A stretch of 62,848 bases of DNA. Source: Streptomyces luteolus. GTDB taxonomy: Bacteria; Actinomycetota; Actinomycetes; Streptomycetales; Streptomycetaceae. Under the pieces are notes generated by a model. The model saw nothing but the letters and a program-made list of their open reading frames with translations, searched no databases and was not told where the DNA came from. Made by a program: the position numbers and the translations under genes. Below, piece by piece: positions 40,460 through 49,218 of the stretch; the first letter of the stretch is position 1, and each line of letters begins with the position of its first letter. Where the stretch lies: contig NZ_JASCIS010000048.1 of NCBI RefSeq assembly GCF_029968015.1, positions 1-62,848 on the forward strand, read 5' to 3'.

Positions 40460-40500
40460 TGGCCTGTGCGTAGCGGCCTGTGCGTAGTGGCCCTGTGTGC
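40457..40500 (+). repeat. 14-bp tandem repeat containing the thiD stop codon
   Basis: TAGTGGCCTGTGCG (40457-40470), TAGCGGCCTGTGCG (40471-40484) and a longer third unit from 40485. The first TAG is the thiD stop; each unit brings another TAG. Confidence 0.8.
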
Positions 40501-40509
40501 GGGCATGAA

Positions 40510-40541
40510 AAAGCCGGTCCACCCGAGGGTGGACCGGCTTT
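40510..40541. terminator. Bidirectional terminator between thiD and rpmB
   Basis: AAAGCCGGTCCACC (40510-40523), CGAG loop, GGTGGACCGGCTTT (40528-40541): 14-bp perfect stem flanked by an A run on the left and TCT on the right, so it can act in both directions. Confidence 0.9.
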
Positions 40542-40578
40542 CTACAGCAACCAGCTAGGTGGCCGCGCTACACGTTCG

Positions 40579-40764
40579 TCAGCGCGAGACCTTGCCGGCC
40601 TTGATGCACGAGGTGCAGGCGTTGAGCCGCTTCGGCGTCCCACCGATCACGGCACGCACGCGCTGGATGTTCGGGTTCCAGCGACGGGGCGTGCGGCGGT
40701 GCGAGTGGGAGATGTTGTTGCCGAAGCCCGGCCCCTTGCCGCAGACGTCGCAGTTGGCAGCCAC
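40579..40764 (-). CDS. rpmB: 50S ribosomal protein L28 (zinc-binding, C+ form)
   Basis: 61 residues: MAANCDVCGKGPGFGNNISH, then RRWNPNIQRVRA and CTSCIKAGKV. Four cysteines (5, 8, 50, 53) form a zinc ribbon, which identifies the C+ paralogue; Streptomyces usually also encode zinc-independent copies under Zur control. It is divergent from the DAK2 gene with 235 bp between, the conserved arrangement. Streptomyces carry more than one L28 gene, so the number suffix is not assigned. Confidence 0.95.
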   Translation of the reverse strand: MAANCDVCGKGPGFGNNISHSHRRTPRRWNPNIQRVRAVIGGTPKRLNACTSCIKAGKVSR

Positions 40765-40999
40765 GGGTCACTCCAAAGACTTCAGATGCACTTACGGTTG
40801 ATCCCGGCATGCCGGGATCTAGTGATCTGATTGGCGGTGCCAGGGGGAAGGTCGGCCTGACTCTCGTCAGGCAACCGAAGCAGCATACAACGTCCGCTTC
40901 GGTACAACGAAACTACCATGACCGCTCGGGGGCCTGCCCCGGGCAGCCTCCCCACCGGGGACTACGCTGCGAGACGACCCCGGAACAAGGAGGCAGCCG

Positions 41000-42784
41000 G
41001 TGCCCCAGACCCCCGACGCCGAGGTGGTGCGCACCTGGTGCGGACTGGCGCTCCGCGAGCTGGGGAAGGCCCGCGAGGAGATCGACGCGATCAACGTCTA
41101 TCCCGTCGCCGACGGGGACACCGGCACCAATCTGTATCTGACCGTGGAATCGGCCGCACGCGCGGTAGAGGCGGTTTTCGCGGGCCACGAAGCGGCGGGT
41201 TCCGGCGCGGGCCCCTCGCTGGCGGAGGCGGTACGCGCACTGGCGCACGGCGCGCTCATCGGTGCCTGCGGGAACTCCGGAACGATCCTGGCGCAGCTGC
41301 TGCGCGGTACGGCTCAGGTGCTTGCCGAGGCCGCCTCCGACGACGGAGAGCATGGCGCGGATCACAGCGCACCCGGTCCTTCGGGCGCGGACGGCGGTGC
41401 CGCGATGCTGCGGCTCGCGCTGCGCCGGGCCGCCGAGTCCGGCTACCAGGCGGTGGCCCATCCCGTGGAGGGCACCGTCCTGACGGTCGCCACCGCCGCG
41501 GCCGATGCGGCACGGCGGGCGGTCGGCGACTGCGCCGCGGTCGCCACCGCCGCGTACGAGGGCGCGGCCACGGCCCTGGAGGGGACGCCGGACCAGCTGG
41601 CCGTGCTCGGCCGGGCGGGCGTCGTCGACGCGGGCGGCCAGGGCCTCGTCGCGGTACTCGGCGCCCTCGTGCAGACCCTGTCGGGTAGGGCGCCCGCGCG
41701 GCGGCCGGTGCGCGGGGGAGGCGGAATCGGTCACCACGCGCGCGTGGACGACGAGGCCGAACCGTTCGCCGCGGACGCGGGCCTTGACGAAGAGGTGAGC
41801 CCGCGGAGTCCTGCGGCGGACGCCGTCGACTGCGGGGCCGAGAGCGGCGCCGACGAGGGCGGGCCCGCGTTCGAGGTGATCTACCTCCTGGAGGCCGACG
41901 ACGCCGCCGTGTCCCGGCTCCGCACCCGCCTCGACGCCCTGGGCGACTCCCTGGTCGTGGTCGGCGGCGACGGGCTGTGGAACGTCCATGTGCACGTGGA
42001 CGACGCGGGCGCCGCGGTCGAGGCGGGAGTCGAGGCGGGACGCCCGTACCGCATCCGGATCACGCACTTCGGGGCGCAGGACGCGCACAGTGGCGGGCAC
42101 CCCAAGCAGCCGCGGGAGCGGACGCAGCGCGCGATCGTCGTCGTCGTGCCCGGCGAGGGCCTGGCCGAGCTGTGCGGCGAGTCCGGCGCGACGACCGTGC
42201 TCGCGCGGCCGGGGGAGCCCCCGGCGAGCGGCGAACTGGTCGACGCGATCCGGCGGGCGCACGCGCGCGAGGTGGTGCTGCTGCCCAACGACCCGGAGCT
42301 GCGGTACACGGCTGCTGCGGCGGCCGAGCAGGCCCGTGCCGAGGGCGTACGAGTCGCGCTGATCCCGACGCGCTGCGCGGTGCAGGGCATCGCGGCGCTC
42401 GCCGTGCACGAGCCGGACCGGCGCTTCGACGAGGACGTGGTCGGCATGACGTCGGCGGCGGGCGCCACCCGGTACGCGGAACTGGCCGTCGCCGAGCGGC
42501 AGTCGTGGACCACGGCGGGCATCTGCCAGGCCGGGGACCTGCTCGGCCTGATCGACGGGGACGTCGCGGTGATCGGCGCCGACGTCACGGCCACGGCGGC
42601 CGCGGTCCTCGACCGGATGCTGTCCGCGGGCGGCGAGATGGTCACGCTCGTCCTCGGCGACGACCTGCCCGAATCGGTCGGCGACGCCCTCGGGGATCAC
42701 GTACGCGAGCACCACCTCGCCGTCGACACCGTCGTGTACCGAGGCGGGCGGCAGGCGCCGTTGATGCTGATCGGCGTGGAGTAA
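41000..42784 (+). CDS. DAK2 (DhaL) domain protein, FakA/YloV-like kinase subunit
   Basis: 594 residues. The N-terminal DhaL nucleotide-binding domain has INVYPVADGDTGTNLYLTVE (about 30-49) with the Asp metal ligands and GACGNSGTILAQLLRG. The C-terminal FakA-type regions contain VIYLLEADDAAVSRLRTRLD and VVVPGEGLAELCGESGATTV. In Firmicutes FakA phosphorylates fatty acids bound to FakB; here the FakB partner is not nearby. A gene of this family between rpmB and recG is a very widely conserved arrangement. GTG 41000 has AAGGAGG (40987-40993). Confidence 0.9.
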   Translation: MPQTPDAEVVRTWCGLALRELGKAREEIDAINVYPVADGDTGTNLYLTVESAARAVEAVFAGHEAAGSGAGPSLAEAVRALAHGALIGACGNSGTILAQLLRGTAQVLAEAASDDGEHGADHSAPGPSGADGGAAMLRLALRRAAESGYQAVAHPVEGTVLTVATAAADAARRAVGDCAAVATAAYEGAATALEGTPDQLAVLGRAGVVDAGGQGLVAVLGALVQTLSGRAPARRPVRGGGGIGHHARVDDEAEPFAADAGLDEEVSPRSPAADAVDCGAESGADEGGPAFEVIYLLEADDAAVSRLRTRLDALGDSLVVVGGDGLWNVHVHVDDAGAAVEAGVEAGRPYRIRITHFGAQDAHSGGHPKQPRERTQRAIVVVVPGEGLAELCGESGATTVLARPGEPPASGELVDAIRRAHAREVVLLPNDPELRYTAAAAAEQARAEGVRVALIPTRCAVQGIAALAVHEPDRRFDEDVVGMTSAAGATRYAELAVAERQSWTTAGICQAGDLLGLIDGDVAVIGADVTATAAAVLDRMLSAGGEMVTLVLGDDLPESVGDALGDHVREHHLAVDTVVYRGGRQAPLMLIGVE

Positions 42785-43040
42785 GCCGCCCGGGGCCAGC
42801 GACCGCGGTCTCGCGGGCCCTGGTCCCGGGCGCTTCGGTACACCTGCCGTGCGCGATGTCGGCGCCGTGGTGTGCAGTGACTCCGCCTGTGCGTGAATGC
42901 GGTGGCTTCTCACTCGCCCGCCTATGCGGACCCGTGACGGACAAGCCCTGCCCGATGCCAAAGGCATGCCGCAAAGTTAGCGCGTCACGGGAGGCGTTGT
43001 GCCCGGATTCCGGAATTGAGTCACCGCGGGTGTCAGAGCC

Positions 43041-45245
43041 ATGGTGTGCAATGGATTCGTGCCCGCGCTCGAAGAATCCCTGAAGAAGACGCTCGGCCCC
43101 GCCACCGCGAAGGTGATGGCCGAGCACCTCGACCTGCACACGGTCGGCGACCTCCTCCACCACTACCCCCGGCGGTACGCGGAGCGAGGCGAGCTGACCA
43201 CGCTCTTCGACCTGCCCCTGGACGAGCATGTCACGGTGGTCGCGCAGGTCGCGAGCGCACGTGTCCTGAAGTTCAACGGCGGCCGCGGACAGCGCCTGGA
43301 AGTCACCATCACGGATGGCAGCGGCCAGCTCCAGCTGGTCTTCTTCGGCCGCGGCATCCACAAGCCGCACAAGGACCTGCTGCCCGGCACCCGCGCGATG
43401 TTCGCGGGCAAGGTGTCCGCGTTCAACCGCAGACTCCAGCTCGCCCACCCCGCGTACCAACTGCTGCGCGGCGGCGGAGCCGAGGGGGAGGACGCCGTCG
43501 AGTCCTGGGCCGGAGCGCTCATCCCGATCTACCCGGCCACCGCGAAGCTGGAGTCCTGGAAGATCGCCAAGGCGGTGGACGCGGTGCTGCCCAGCGCGCA
43601 GGACGCCGTGGACCCGCTGCCGCCCTCGCTGCGCCAGGGCCGCGGCCTGGTGCCGCTCCCCGAGGCGCTCCTGAAGATCCACCGGCCGCATTCGAAGGAG
43701 GACGTCGCAGGGGCGAAGGACCGCCTCAAGTGGGACGAGGCCTTCGTCCTCCAAGTCGCCCTGGCCAGGCGCCGGTTCGCCGAGACCCAGCTGCCCGCCG
43801 CGCCCCGCCGCCCCACCGCGGACGGCCTGCTCGACGCGTTCGACGCCAAGCTGCCCTTCACCCTCACCGACGGACAGGAGCGGGTCTCCAAGGAGATCTT
43901 CGACGACCTCGCGACCGAACACCCGATGCACCGGCTACTGCAGGGAGAGGTGGGTTCGGGCAAGACGATGGTGGCACTGCGCGCCATGCTCGCCGTGGTC
44001 GACGCGGACGGACAGGCCGCGATGCTCGCGCCCACGGAGGTGCTCGCCCAGCAGCACCACCGCTCGATCACCGAGATGATGGGGGAGCTGTCGGAGGGCG
44101 GAATGCTGGGCGGCTCCGAGCACGCCACCAAGGTCGTGCTCCTCACCGGCTCGATGGGCGCCGCCGCCCGCCGCCAGGCCCTGCTCGACCTCGCCACCGG
44201 AGAGGCCGGGATCGTCATCGGCACGCACGCCCTGATCGAGGACAAGGTGCAGTTCCACGACCTCGGCCTGGTCGTCGTGGACGAGCAGCACCGCTTCGGC
44301 GTCGAGCAGCGCGACGCCCTGCGCGGCAAGGGCAAACAGCCGCCGCACCTCCTGGTGATGACGGCGACCCCCATCCCGCGCACGGTCGCCATGACCGTCT
44401 TCGGCGACCTGGAGACCTCCGTCCTCGACCAGCTCCCCGCCGGGCGCTCGCCGATCGCCACCCATGTCGTTCCGGCAGCCGACAAGCCGCACTTCCTGGC
44501 CCGCGCCTGGGAACGCGTCCGCGAGGAGGTCGAGAACGGCCATCAGGCGTACGTGGTCTGCCCCCGCATCGGCGACGACCTGGACGACAAGTCCGCCAAG
44601 AAGAAGTCCGCCGAGGACGAGGCGGAGAAGCGTCCGCCCCTCGCCGTCGTCGAGGTCGCCGAGCAACTCACGGCCGGACCCCTGAAGGGCCTGCGCGTCG
44701 AGGTGCTGCACGGCCGCATGGCGCCCGAGGACAAGGACGCGGTGATGCGGGCCTTCGCCGCCGGAGAGGTGGACGTCCTGGTGGCGACGACGGTCATCGA
44801 AGTCGGGGTGAACGTCCCCAACGCCACCGCCATGGTGATCATGGACGCCGACCGCTTCGGCGTCTCCCAGCTGCACCAGCTGCGCGGCCGCGTCGGACGA
44901 GGCTCGGCCCCTGGCCTCTGCCTGCTCGTCTCCGAGATGCCCGAGGCGAGCCCCGCGCGCGCCAGACTCGGCGCCGTCGCGGCCACGCTCGACGGCTTCG
45001 AGCTCTCCCGCATCGACCTCGAACAGCGCCGCGAGGGCGACGTGTTGGGGCAGGCGCAGTCCGGAGTGCGCTCCTCGCTGCGGGTCCTCGCGGTCATCGA
45101 CGACGAGGAGATCATCGCCGAGGCCCGCGAGGAGGCGGTCCGGATCGTCTCCGCCGACCCGGAGCTCACCGGCCTGCCCGCCCTGCGCACGGCCCTGGAC
45201 GCCCTCCTCGACAAGGACCGGGAGGAGTACCTGGACAAGGGCTGA
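43041..45245 (+). CDS. recG: ATP-dependent DNA helicase RecG
   Basis: 734 residues. N-terminal wedge/OB domain (GDLLHHYPRRYAERGE, GQLQLVFFGR), then SF2 helicase motifs: LLQGEVGSGKTMVAL (motif I), VVVDEQHRFGV (motif II), TATPIPRT (motif III), LVATTVIEVGVNVPNAT and QLRGRVGRG (motif VI). It remodels stalled replication forks and Holliday junctions. ATG 43041 gives MVCNGFVPALEESL; GTG 43059 (VPALEESL) is a possible start. The last 27 bp including the stop are duplicated just downstream. Confidence 0.95.
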   Translation: MVCNGFVPALEESLKKTLGPATAKVMAEHLDLHTVGDLLHHYPRRYAERGELTTLFDLPLDEHVTVVAQVASARVLKFNGGRGQRLEVTITDGSGQLQLVFFGRGIHKPHKDLLPGTRAMFAGKVSAFNRRLQLAHPAYQLLRGGGAEGEDAVESWAGALIPIYPATAKLESWKIAKAVDAVLPSAQDAVDPLPPSLRQGRGLVPLPEALLKIHRPHSKEDVAGAKDRLKWDEAFVLQVALARRRFAETQLPAAPRRPTADGLLDAFDAKLPFTLTDGQERVSKEIFDDLATEHPMHRLLQGEVGSGKTMVALRAMLAVVDADGQAAMLAPTEVLAQQHHRSITEMMGELSEGGMLGGSEHATKVVLLTGSMGAAARRQALLDLATGEAGIVIGTHALIEDKVQFHDLGLVVVDEQHRFGVEQRDALRGKGKQPPHLLVMTATPIPRTVAMTVFGDLETSVLDQLPAGRSPIATHVVPAADKPHFLARAWERVREEVENGHQAYVVCPRIGDDLDDKSAKKKSAEDEAEKRPPLAVVEVAEQLTAGPLKGLRVEVLHGRMAPEDKDAVMRAFAAGEVDVLVATTVIEVGVNVPNATAMVIMDADRFGVSQLHQLRGRVGRGSAPGLCLLVSEMPEASPARARLGAVAATLDGFELSRIDLEQRREGDVLGQAQSGVRSSLRVLAVIDDEEIIAEAREEAVRIVSADPELTGLPALRTALDALLDKDREEYLDKG

Positions 45246-45275
45246 CGAGAGGAGTACTGGACAAGGGCTGACGAC
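45221..45275 (+). repeat. Imperfect tandem duplication of the recG 3' end including its stop codon
   Basis: GGAGTACCTGGACAAGGG plus TGACGA (about 45222-45248) recurs as GGAGTACTGGACAAGGG plus TGACGA (45250-45275), one C shorter. The second copy runs straight into the 32-bp array. Confidence 0.85.
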
Positions 45276-45800
45276 GGGGCGGATGGCGCAGCCACCGCCG
45301 TGACGACGGGGCGGATGGCGCGGCCACCGCTGTACGACCGAGCGGACGGCGCGGCCACCGCCGGATGACGGGGCGGATGGCGCGGCCACCGCCGTGACGG
45401 CCGGGGTGGACGGCGCGGCCACCGCCGTGACCACGGGAGGGATGGCGCGGCCACCGCCGTGACGGCCGGGGTGGACGGCGCGGCCACCGCCGTGACCACG
45501 GGAGGGATGGCGCGGCCACCGCCGGACGACGGGAGGGATGGCGCGGCCACCGCCGTGACGGCCGGGGTGTACGGCGCGGCCACCGCGCAGTGACGGCCGG
45601 GTGGACGGCGGGGCCACCGCCGGACGACGGGAGGGACGGTGCGGCCACCGTCGTGACGGCTGGGTGGGCGGCGGGGCCACCGTCGTGACGGCTGGGTGGG
45701 CGGCGGGGCCACCGCAGTGACGGCCGGGTGGACGACGCGGCCACCGCCGTGACCGCCGGATGGACGGCGCGGCCACCGTCGTGACGGCCGCTGTGCCCCC
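45276..45800. repeat. Minisatellite: 16 copies of a unit of about 32 bp between recG and rsmD
   Basis: The core GGAyGGCGCGGCCACCGCC recurs with starts at 45281, 45313, 45344, 45375, 45408, 45440, 45473, 45505, 45536, 45569, 45603, 45634, 45666, 45698, 45730 and 45762. Spacings are 31-34 bp, mean about 32 (three helical turns). The variable part between cores is mostly GTGACGGCCGGGGT or GTGACCACGGGAGG or GGACGACGGGAGG, giving higher-order alternation. Units are not multiples of three and no frame is preserved, so it is not coding. It fills nearly the whole 636-bp gap between the two genes. Confidence 0.92.
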
Positions 45801-45881
45801 GTCCCGCACCCCCACATATCGTTGAGTGACCGCGGCTCGTCGAGACCGCTCGACGAGCCCCCTCACCCCCGAAGGACGCAG

Positions 45882-46472
45882 ATGACCCGCGTGATCGCCG
45901 GCCGCGCCGGCGGACGCCGCCTGGCCGTACCACCGGGGAACGGCACACGGCCCACCTCCGACCGCGCGCGCGAGGGCCTGTTCTCCACCTGGCAGTCGCT
46001 CCTCGGCGGCCCGCTCGACGGCGAACGCGTCCTCGACCTGTACGCGGGCTCGGGCGCCGTCGGCCTCGAAGCGCTGTCCCGGGGCGCGGGCCACGCGCTC
46101 CTGGTCGAGACGGACGCCCGGGCGGTCCGCACCATCCGGGAGAACGTCAAGGCGCTCGCCCTGCCCGGCGCGGAGGTCCGGTCCGGCAAGGCGGCCTCGG
46201 TCATCGCGGGCGCGGCCCCCCAGGACCCGTACGACCTGGTGTTCCTCGATCCGCCGTACGCCGTGAGCGACGACGATCTTCGGGAGATCCTGCTCACACT
46301 CCGTGCCCAGGGCTGGCTCGCTGAGCAAGCGCTCGTCACCGTGGAGCGCAGCACCAGAGGCGGGGAATTCGGCTGGCCGGACGGATTCGAGGGGCTCAGG
46401 TCCCGGCGTTACGGCGAGGGCACGTTTTGGTACGGTCGCGCCGCCTCGACCAGCGAGGAACCCACCTCATGA
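45882..46472 (+). CDS. rsmD: 16S rRNA (guanine(966)-N(2))-methyltransferase RsmD
   Basis: 196 residues, Rossmann methyltransferase: VIAGRAGGRRLAVPPGNGTR, RPTSDRAREGLFS, VLDLYAGSGAVGLEALSRGA (SAM motif I) and the catalytic LVFLDPPYAV (NPPY-type). ATG 45882 has GAAGGACGCAG upstream. Its stop overlaps the coaD ATG (ATGA), an rsmD-coaD pair conserved across bacteria. Confidence 0.95.
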   Translation: MTRVIAGRAGGRRLAVPPGNGTRPTSDRAREGLFSTWQSLLGGPLDGERVLDLYAGSGAVGLEALSRGAGHALLVETDARAVRTIRENVKALALPGAEVRSGKAASVIAGAAPQDPYDLVFLDPPYAVSDDDLREILLTLRAQGWLAEQALVTVERSTRGGEFGWPDGFEGLRSRRYGEGTFWYGRAASTSEEPTS

Positions 46473-46990
46473 ACGCATCGTCAGGACCCGAGAGCGAGGG
46501 ACTTCAGTTGCGCCGCGCCGTCTGTCCGGGGTCGTTCGACCCCATCACCAACGGGCACCTCGACATCATCGCCCGCGCCTCCAAGCTCTACGACGTGGTC
46601 CACGTCGCGGTGATGATCAACCAGTCCAAGAAGGGCCTGTTCGAGATCGACGAGCGGATCGAGCTGATCCGTCAGGTCACCGCCGAGTTCGGCAACGTCG
46701 AGGTGGAGGCCTTCCACGGCCTGCTCGTCGACTTCTGCAAGCAGCGCGACATCCCCGCCATCGTCAAGGGCCTGCGCGCCGTCAGCGACTTCGACTACGA
46801 GCTGCAGATGGCCCAGATGAACAACGGCCTCTCCGGCGTCGAGACCCTGTTCGTCCCCACCAACCCCACGTACAGCTTCCTGTCCTCCTCGCTCGTCAAG
46901 GAGGTGGCGGCCTGGGGCGGTGACGTCTCCCACCTCGTGCCGCCGCTGGTGCACACGGCGCTGACCGAGCGCCTGGCCCAGGACGGCTGA
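46469..46990 (+). CDS. coaD: Pantetheine-phosphate adenylyltransferase
   Basis: 173 residues from ATG 46469. Nucleotidyltransferase motifs: CPGSFDPITNGHLDII (T/HxGH) and the KGLRAVSDFDYELQMAQMN loop, then PTNPTYSFLSSSLVKEVA. It makes dephospho-CoA. ATG 46469 overlaps rsmD and has GAGGA 9 nt upstream. The family length of about 160 instead fits TTG 46508, which has GAGGGA upstream and starts LRRAVCPGSFD; either start is possible. Confidence 0.95.
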   Translation: MNASSGPESEGLQLRRAVCPGSFDPITNGHLDIIARASKLYDVVHVAVMINQSKKGLFEIDERIELIRQVTAEFGNVEVEAFHGLLVDFCKQRDIPAIVKGLRAVSDFDYELQMAQMNNGLSGVETLFVPTNPTYSFLSSSLVKEVAAWGGDVSHLVPPLVHTALTERLAQDG

Positions 46991-47131
46991 GCCCCCGGCC
47001 AGCCAGAACGGGTCCCGCGGAGCTGACGTCCCGTCACCCGGTGTCGGGGCGGCGGCCGCTGCCTTTACAGTCGCCTTGTCCGTCTCCCATCGGGCAGAGA
47101 CTTCTAGCAGGCAGAGAGTGGCGAGCACACG

Positions 47132-48391
47132 GTGGACGTGCAGAAGAAGCTGGACGAGATCGTCGGAGCGGTCGAGGGCGCCAGGTCCATGCCGATGTCG
47201 GCCTCGTGCGTGGTCAACCGGGCCGAGCTGCTCGCGCGCCTCGAAGAGGTCCGCGCGGCCCTGCCCGGCTCCCTCGCCCAGGCGCAGCAGGTCATCGGCA
47301 GCGGCGAGCAACTGGTCGAGCAGGCCCGCCAGGAGGCCGACCGCATCCTCGAGTCGGCCCGCGCGGAACGCGGCTCGCTGATCTCCGACACCGCGGTCGC
47401 CCGCCAGTCCCAGGACGAGGCCGACCGCATCCTCGCCAAGGCCCGCGCGGAGGCCGAGGAGATCCGCCAGGAGGCCGACGAGTACGTCGACTCCAAGCTC
47501 GCCAACTTCGAGGTCGTCCTCACCAAGACCCTCGGCTCGGTGGGCCGCGGCCGCGAGAAGCTCCTCGGCACCGGCCAGGGCCTGGATTCCCAGGGGTACG
47601 AGGACCCGGACTTCACCGAGGCCCCCGAGCGCAGCCAGGACCCGGAGACCCTGCGCCGGCGCGCGGACGGGTACGTGGACGTGAAGCTCGGCGCCTTCGA
47701 GGCCGTGCTGTCCAAGACGCTGGACGCGGTCGGCCGCGGCCGCCAGAAGCTCCAGGGCCGCGTCGCCTCCGACGACCTCGGCCAGCTCGGCGCCCTCGAC
47801 GAGCACGGCCACCAGCACCTCGCCAGCGACGCGGACTACCTCGCGGACCTGGCCGAGCCGCAGCACCAGCCGCAGCAGCCCCAGGAACAACCCCAGCCCC
47901 AGGAACAACCCCAGCCGTACGAGCAGACCTCGTACGAGCAGGCCTCGTACGAGCAGGCCTCGTACGAGCAGACCTCGTACGAGCAGACCTCGTACGAGCA
48001 GACCCCGCCCCCTCCGCCGCCCATGGCCCCGGCGCCGATCCCCGCGCAGCAGCAGTACGCCCCGCAGGGTCAGGACCCGTACGGCTACCAGCAGCAGGAC
48101 CCGTACGCGTACCAGCAGATGCCGCAGGACTACACGCAGCAGGATCCGTACGCGTACCAGCAGCAGGACCCGTACGCCTATCAGCAGCAGAGCCAGGACT
48201 ACGGGCCGCAGGGGTTCGGGCCCGGGGCGGACGGCATGCAGATGCAGGGGTTCTACGACGGCGGCGGGCAGCAGTCCGACCCGGCGCAGCAGCAGGCGCC
48301 CGCGCTCGACGAGACCAGTCTGTTCGACACGAGCATGATCAGCGTCGATCAGCTGCGGGAGTACGAACAGGGGCGCGGCCAGGGGCAGTGA
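47132..48391 (+). CDS. DivIVA-like/coiled-coil protein with Tyr/Gln-rich repeat tail
   Basis: 419 residues. MDVQKKLDEIVGAVEGARSM begins a helical region to about 230, with coiled coil of Glu/Ala/Arg (LVEQARQEADRILESARAER) repeated around 60-120, similar to DivIVA/ATP-synthase-b-like actinobacterial cell-division proteins. A disordered tail from about 245 has SYEQT/SYEQA pentapeptide repeats, a PPPPPP run and DPYAYQQQ repeats. Position between coaD and yceD is conserved. Probably a cytoskeletal or envelope scaffold; function not established by sequence. GTG 47132, preceded by AGAGAGTGG. Confidence 0.85.
   Translation: MDVQKKLDEIVGAVEGARSMPMSASCVVNRAELLARLEEVRAALPGSLAQAQQVIGSGEQLVEQARQEADRILESARAERGSLISDTAVARQSQDEADRILAKARAEAEEIRQEADEYVDSKLANFEVVLTKTLGSVGRGREKLLGTGQGLDSQGYEDPDFTEAPERSQDPETLRRRADGYVDVKLGAFEAVLSKTLDAVGRGRQKLQGRVASDDLGQLGALDEHGHQHLASDADYLADLAEPQHQPQQPQEQPQPQEQPQPYEQTSYEQASYEQASYEQTSYEQTSYEQTPPPPPPMAPAPIPAQQQYAPQGQDPYGYQQQDPYAYQQMPQDYTQQDPYAYQQQDPYAYQQQSQDYGPQGFGPGADGMQMQGFYDGGGQQSDPAQQQAPALDETSLFDTSMISVDQLREYEQGRGQGQ
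47916..48006 (+). repeat. 15-bp in-frame tandem repeat (SYEQ units)
   Basis: TCGTACGAGCAGRCC-type units repeat about six times, nearly identical in DNA, encoding SYEQT or SYEQA. Confidence 0.88.
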
Positions 48392-48562
48392 ACGGCTCTG
48401 GCCAGCTGTAAGAGGGCGGATTGGGCCGACAGCGAATGGTCCAGTATCCTGGCTCTTCGGTCGCGCGTGCGCTCTGTCGTTTCTTGACGCCCGCGACCAG
48501 GCTCTCCGCTCACAGCGGGGTCAGCCTCCCCAAGACTTCGATGATCGAAAGCAGGAAGAGCC

Positions 48563-49216
48563 CTGAACGCCCGCCTCGACCACCGCAACCCCCTCGTGTT
48601 CGACACGCACGAGCTGGGTCGGCGTCCCGGTGCGCTCCAGCGGCTGACCCGCACGATCGACGCACCCTCCGGAGACGCGATCTTCGGCATCCAGGGAGTC
48701 ATCGGAGTGCCCGGTGGCGCTCCGGTCGAGCTGGAGCTCCGGCTCGAGTCCGTCATGGAAGGGGTGCTTGTCACAGGCACCGCCCGTGCACGGGTCGAGG
48801 GGGAGTGCGTAAGGTGTCTGGAGCCGCTGGAGCGAGAGCTCGAAGCGGACTTCCAGGAAATGTTCACGTACCCCGACGCCGATGACCGTGGCCGCAGCAA
48901 GCAGGCGGAACCGGCCGACGACGCCGAGGACGAGGACATGACCCCCCTCGAGGACGGACTCTTCGACCTCGAGCCCGTGCTGCGCGATGCGGTGGTGCTC
49001 GCACTGCCGATGCAGCCGGTGTGCCAGGACGACTGCCCGGGTCTCTGCGCCGAATGCGGTGCGCGGCTCGCGGACGACCCGGACCACCACCACGACGCCG
49101 TCGACATCCGTTGGGCGGCATTGCAGGGACTCGCTGATTCGCTCCAGGACGGCGAGAAGGACGAGATGAGCGGCGCCGAAGCGGAAGCTGGCGTCGACGA
49201 GAAGCAGGAGAAGTAG
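48563..49216 (+). CDS. YceD/DUF177 protein, probable CTG start
   Basis: 217 residues if started at CTG 48563. DUF177 features: DTHELGRRPGALQRLTRTID, ECVRCLEPLERELEADF and the C-terminal CQDDCPGLCAECGARL. YceD proteins are coupled to rpmF across bacteria and are needed for 23S rRNA maturation in chloroplasts and some bacteria. The frame is closed by TGA at 48542 and has no ATG, GTG or TTG before GTG 48596, which would lose the conserved LNARLDHRNPL segment and has no ribosome-binding site. AGGAAGAG precedes CTG 48563 at 6-nt spacing, so CTG is favoured. Confidence 0.85.
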   Translation: MNARLDHRNPLVFDTHELGRRPGALQRLTRTIDAPSGDAIFGIQGVIGVPGGAPVELELRLESVMEGVLVTGTARARVEGECVRCLEPLERELEADFQEMFTYPDADDRGRSKQAEPADDAEDEDMTPLEDGLFDLEPVLRDAVVLALPMQPVCQDDCPGLCAECGARLADDPDHHHDAVDIRWAALQGLADSLQDGEKDEMSGAEAEAGVDEKQEK

Positions 49217-49218
49217 CC

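Noticed and set aside
45276..45800. The 32-bp array as a CRISPR
   Set aside because: No unique spacers: the connecting sequences are themselves repeats, no cas genes nearby, and the unit is GC-rich and variable.
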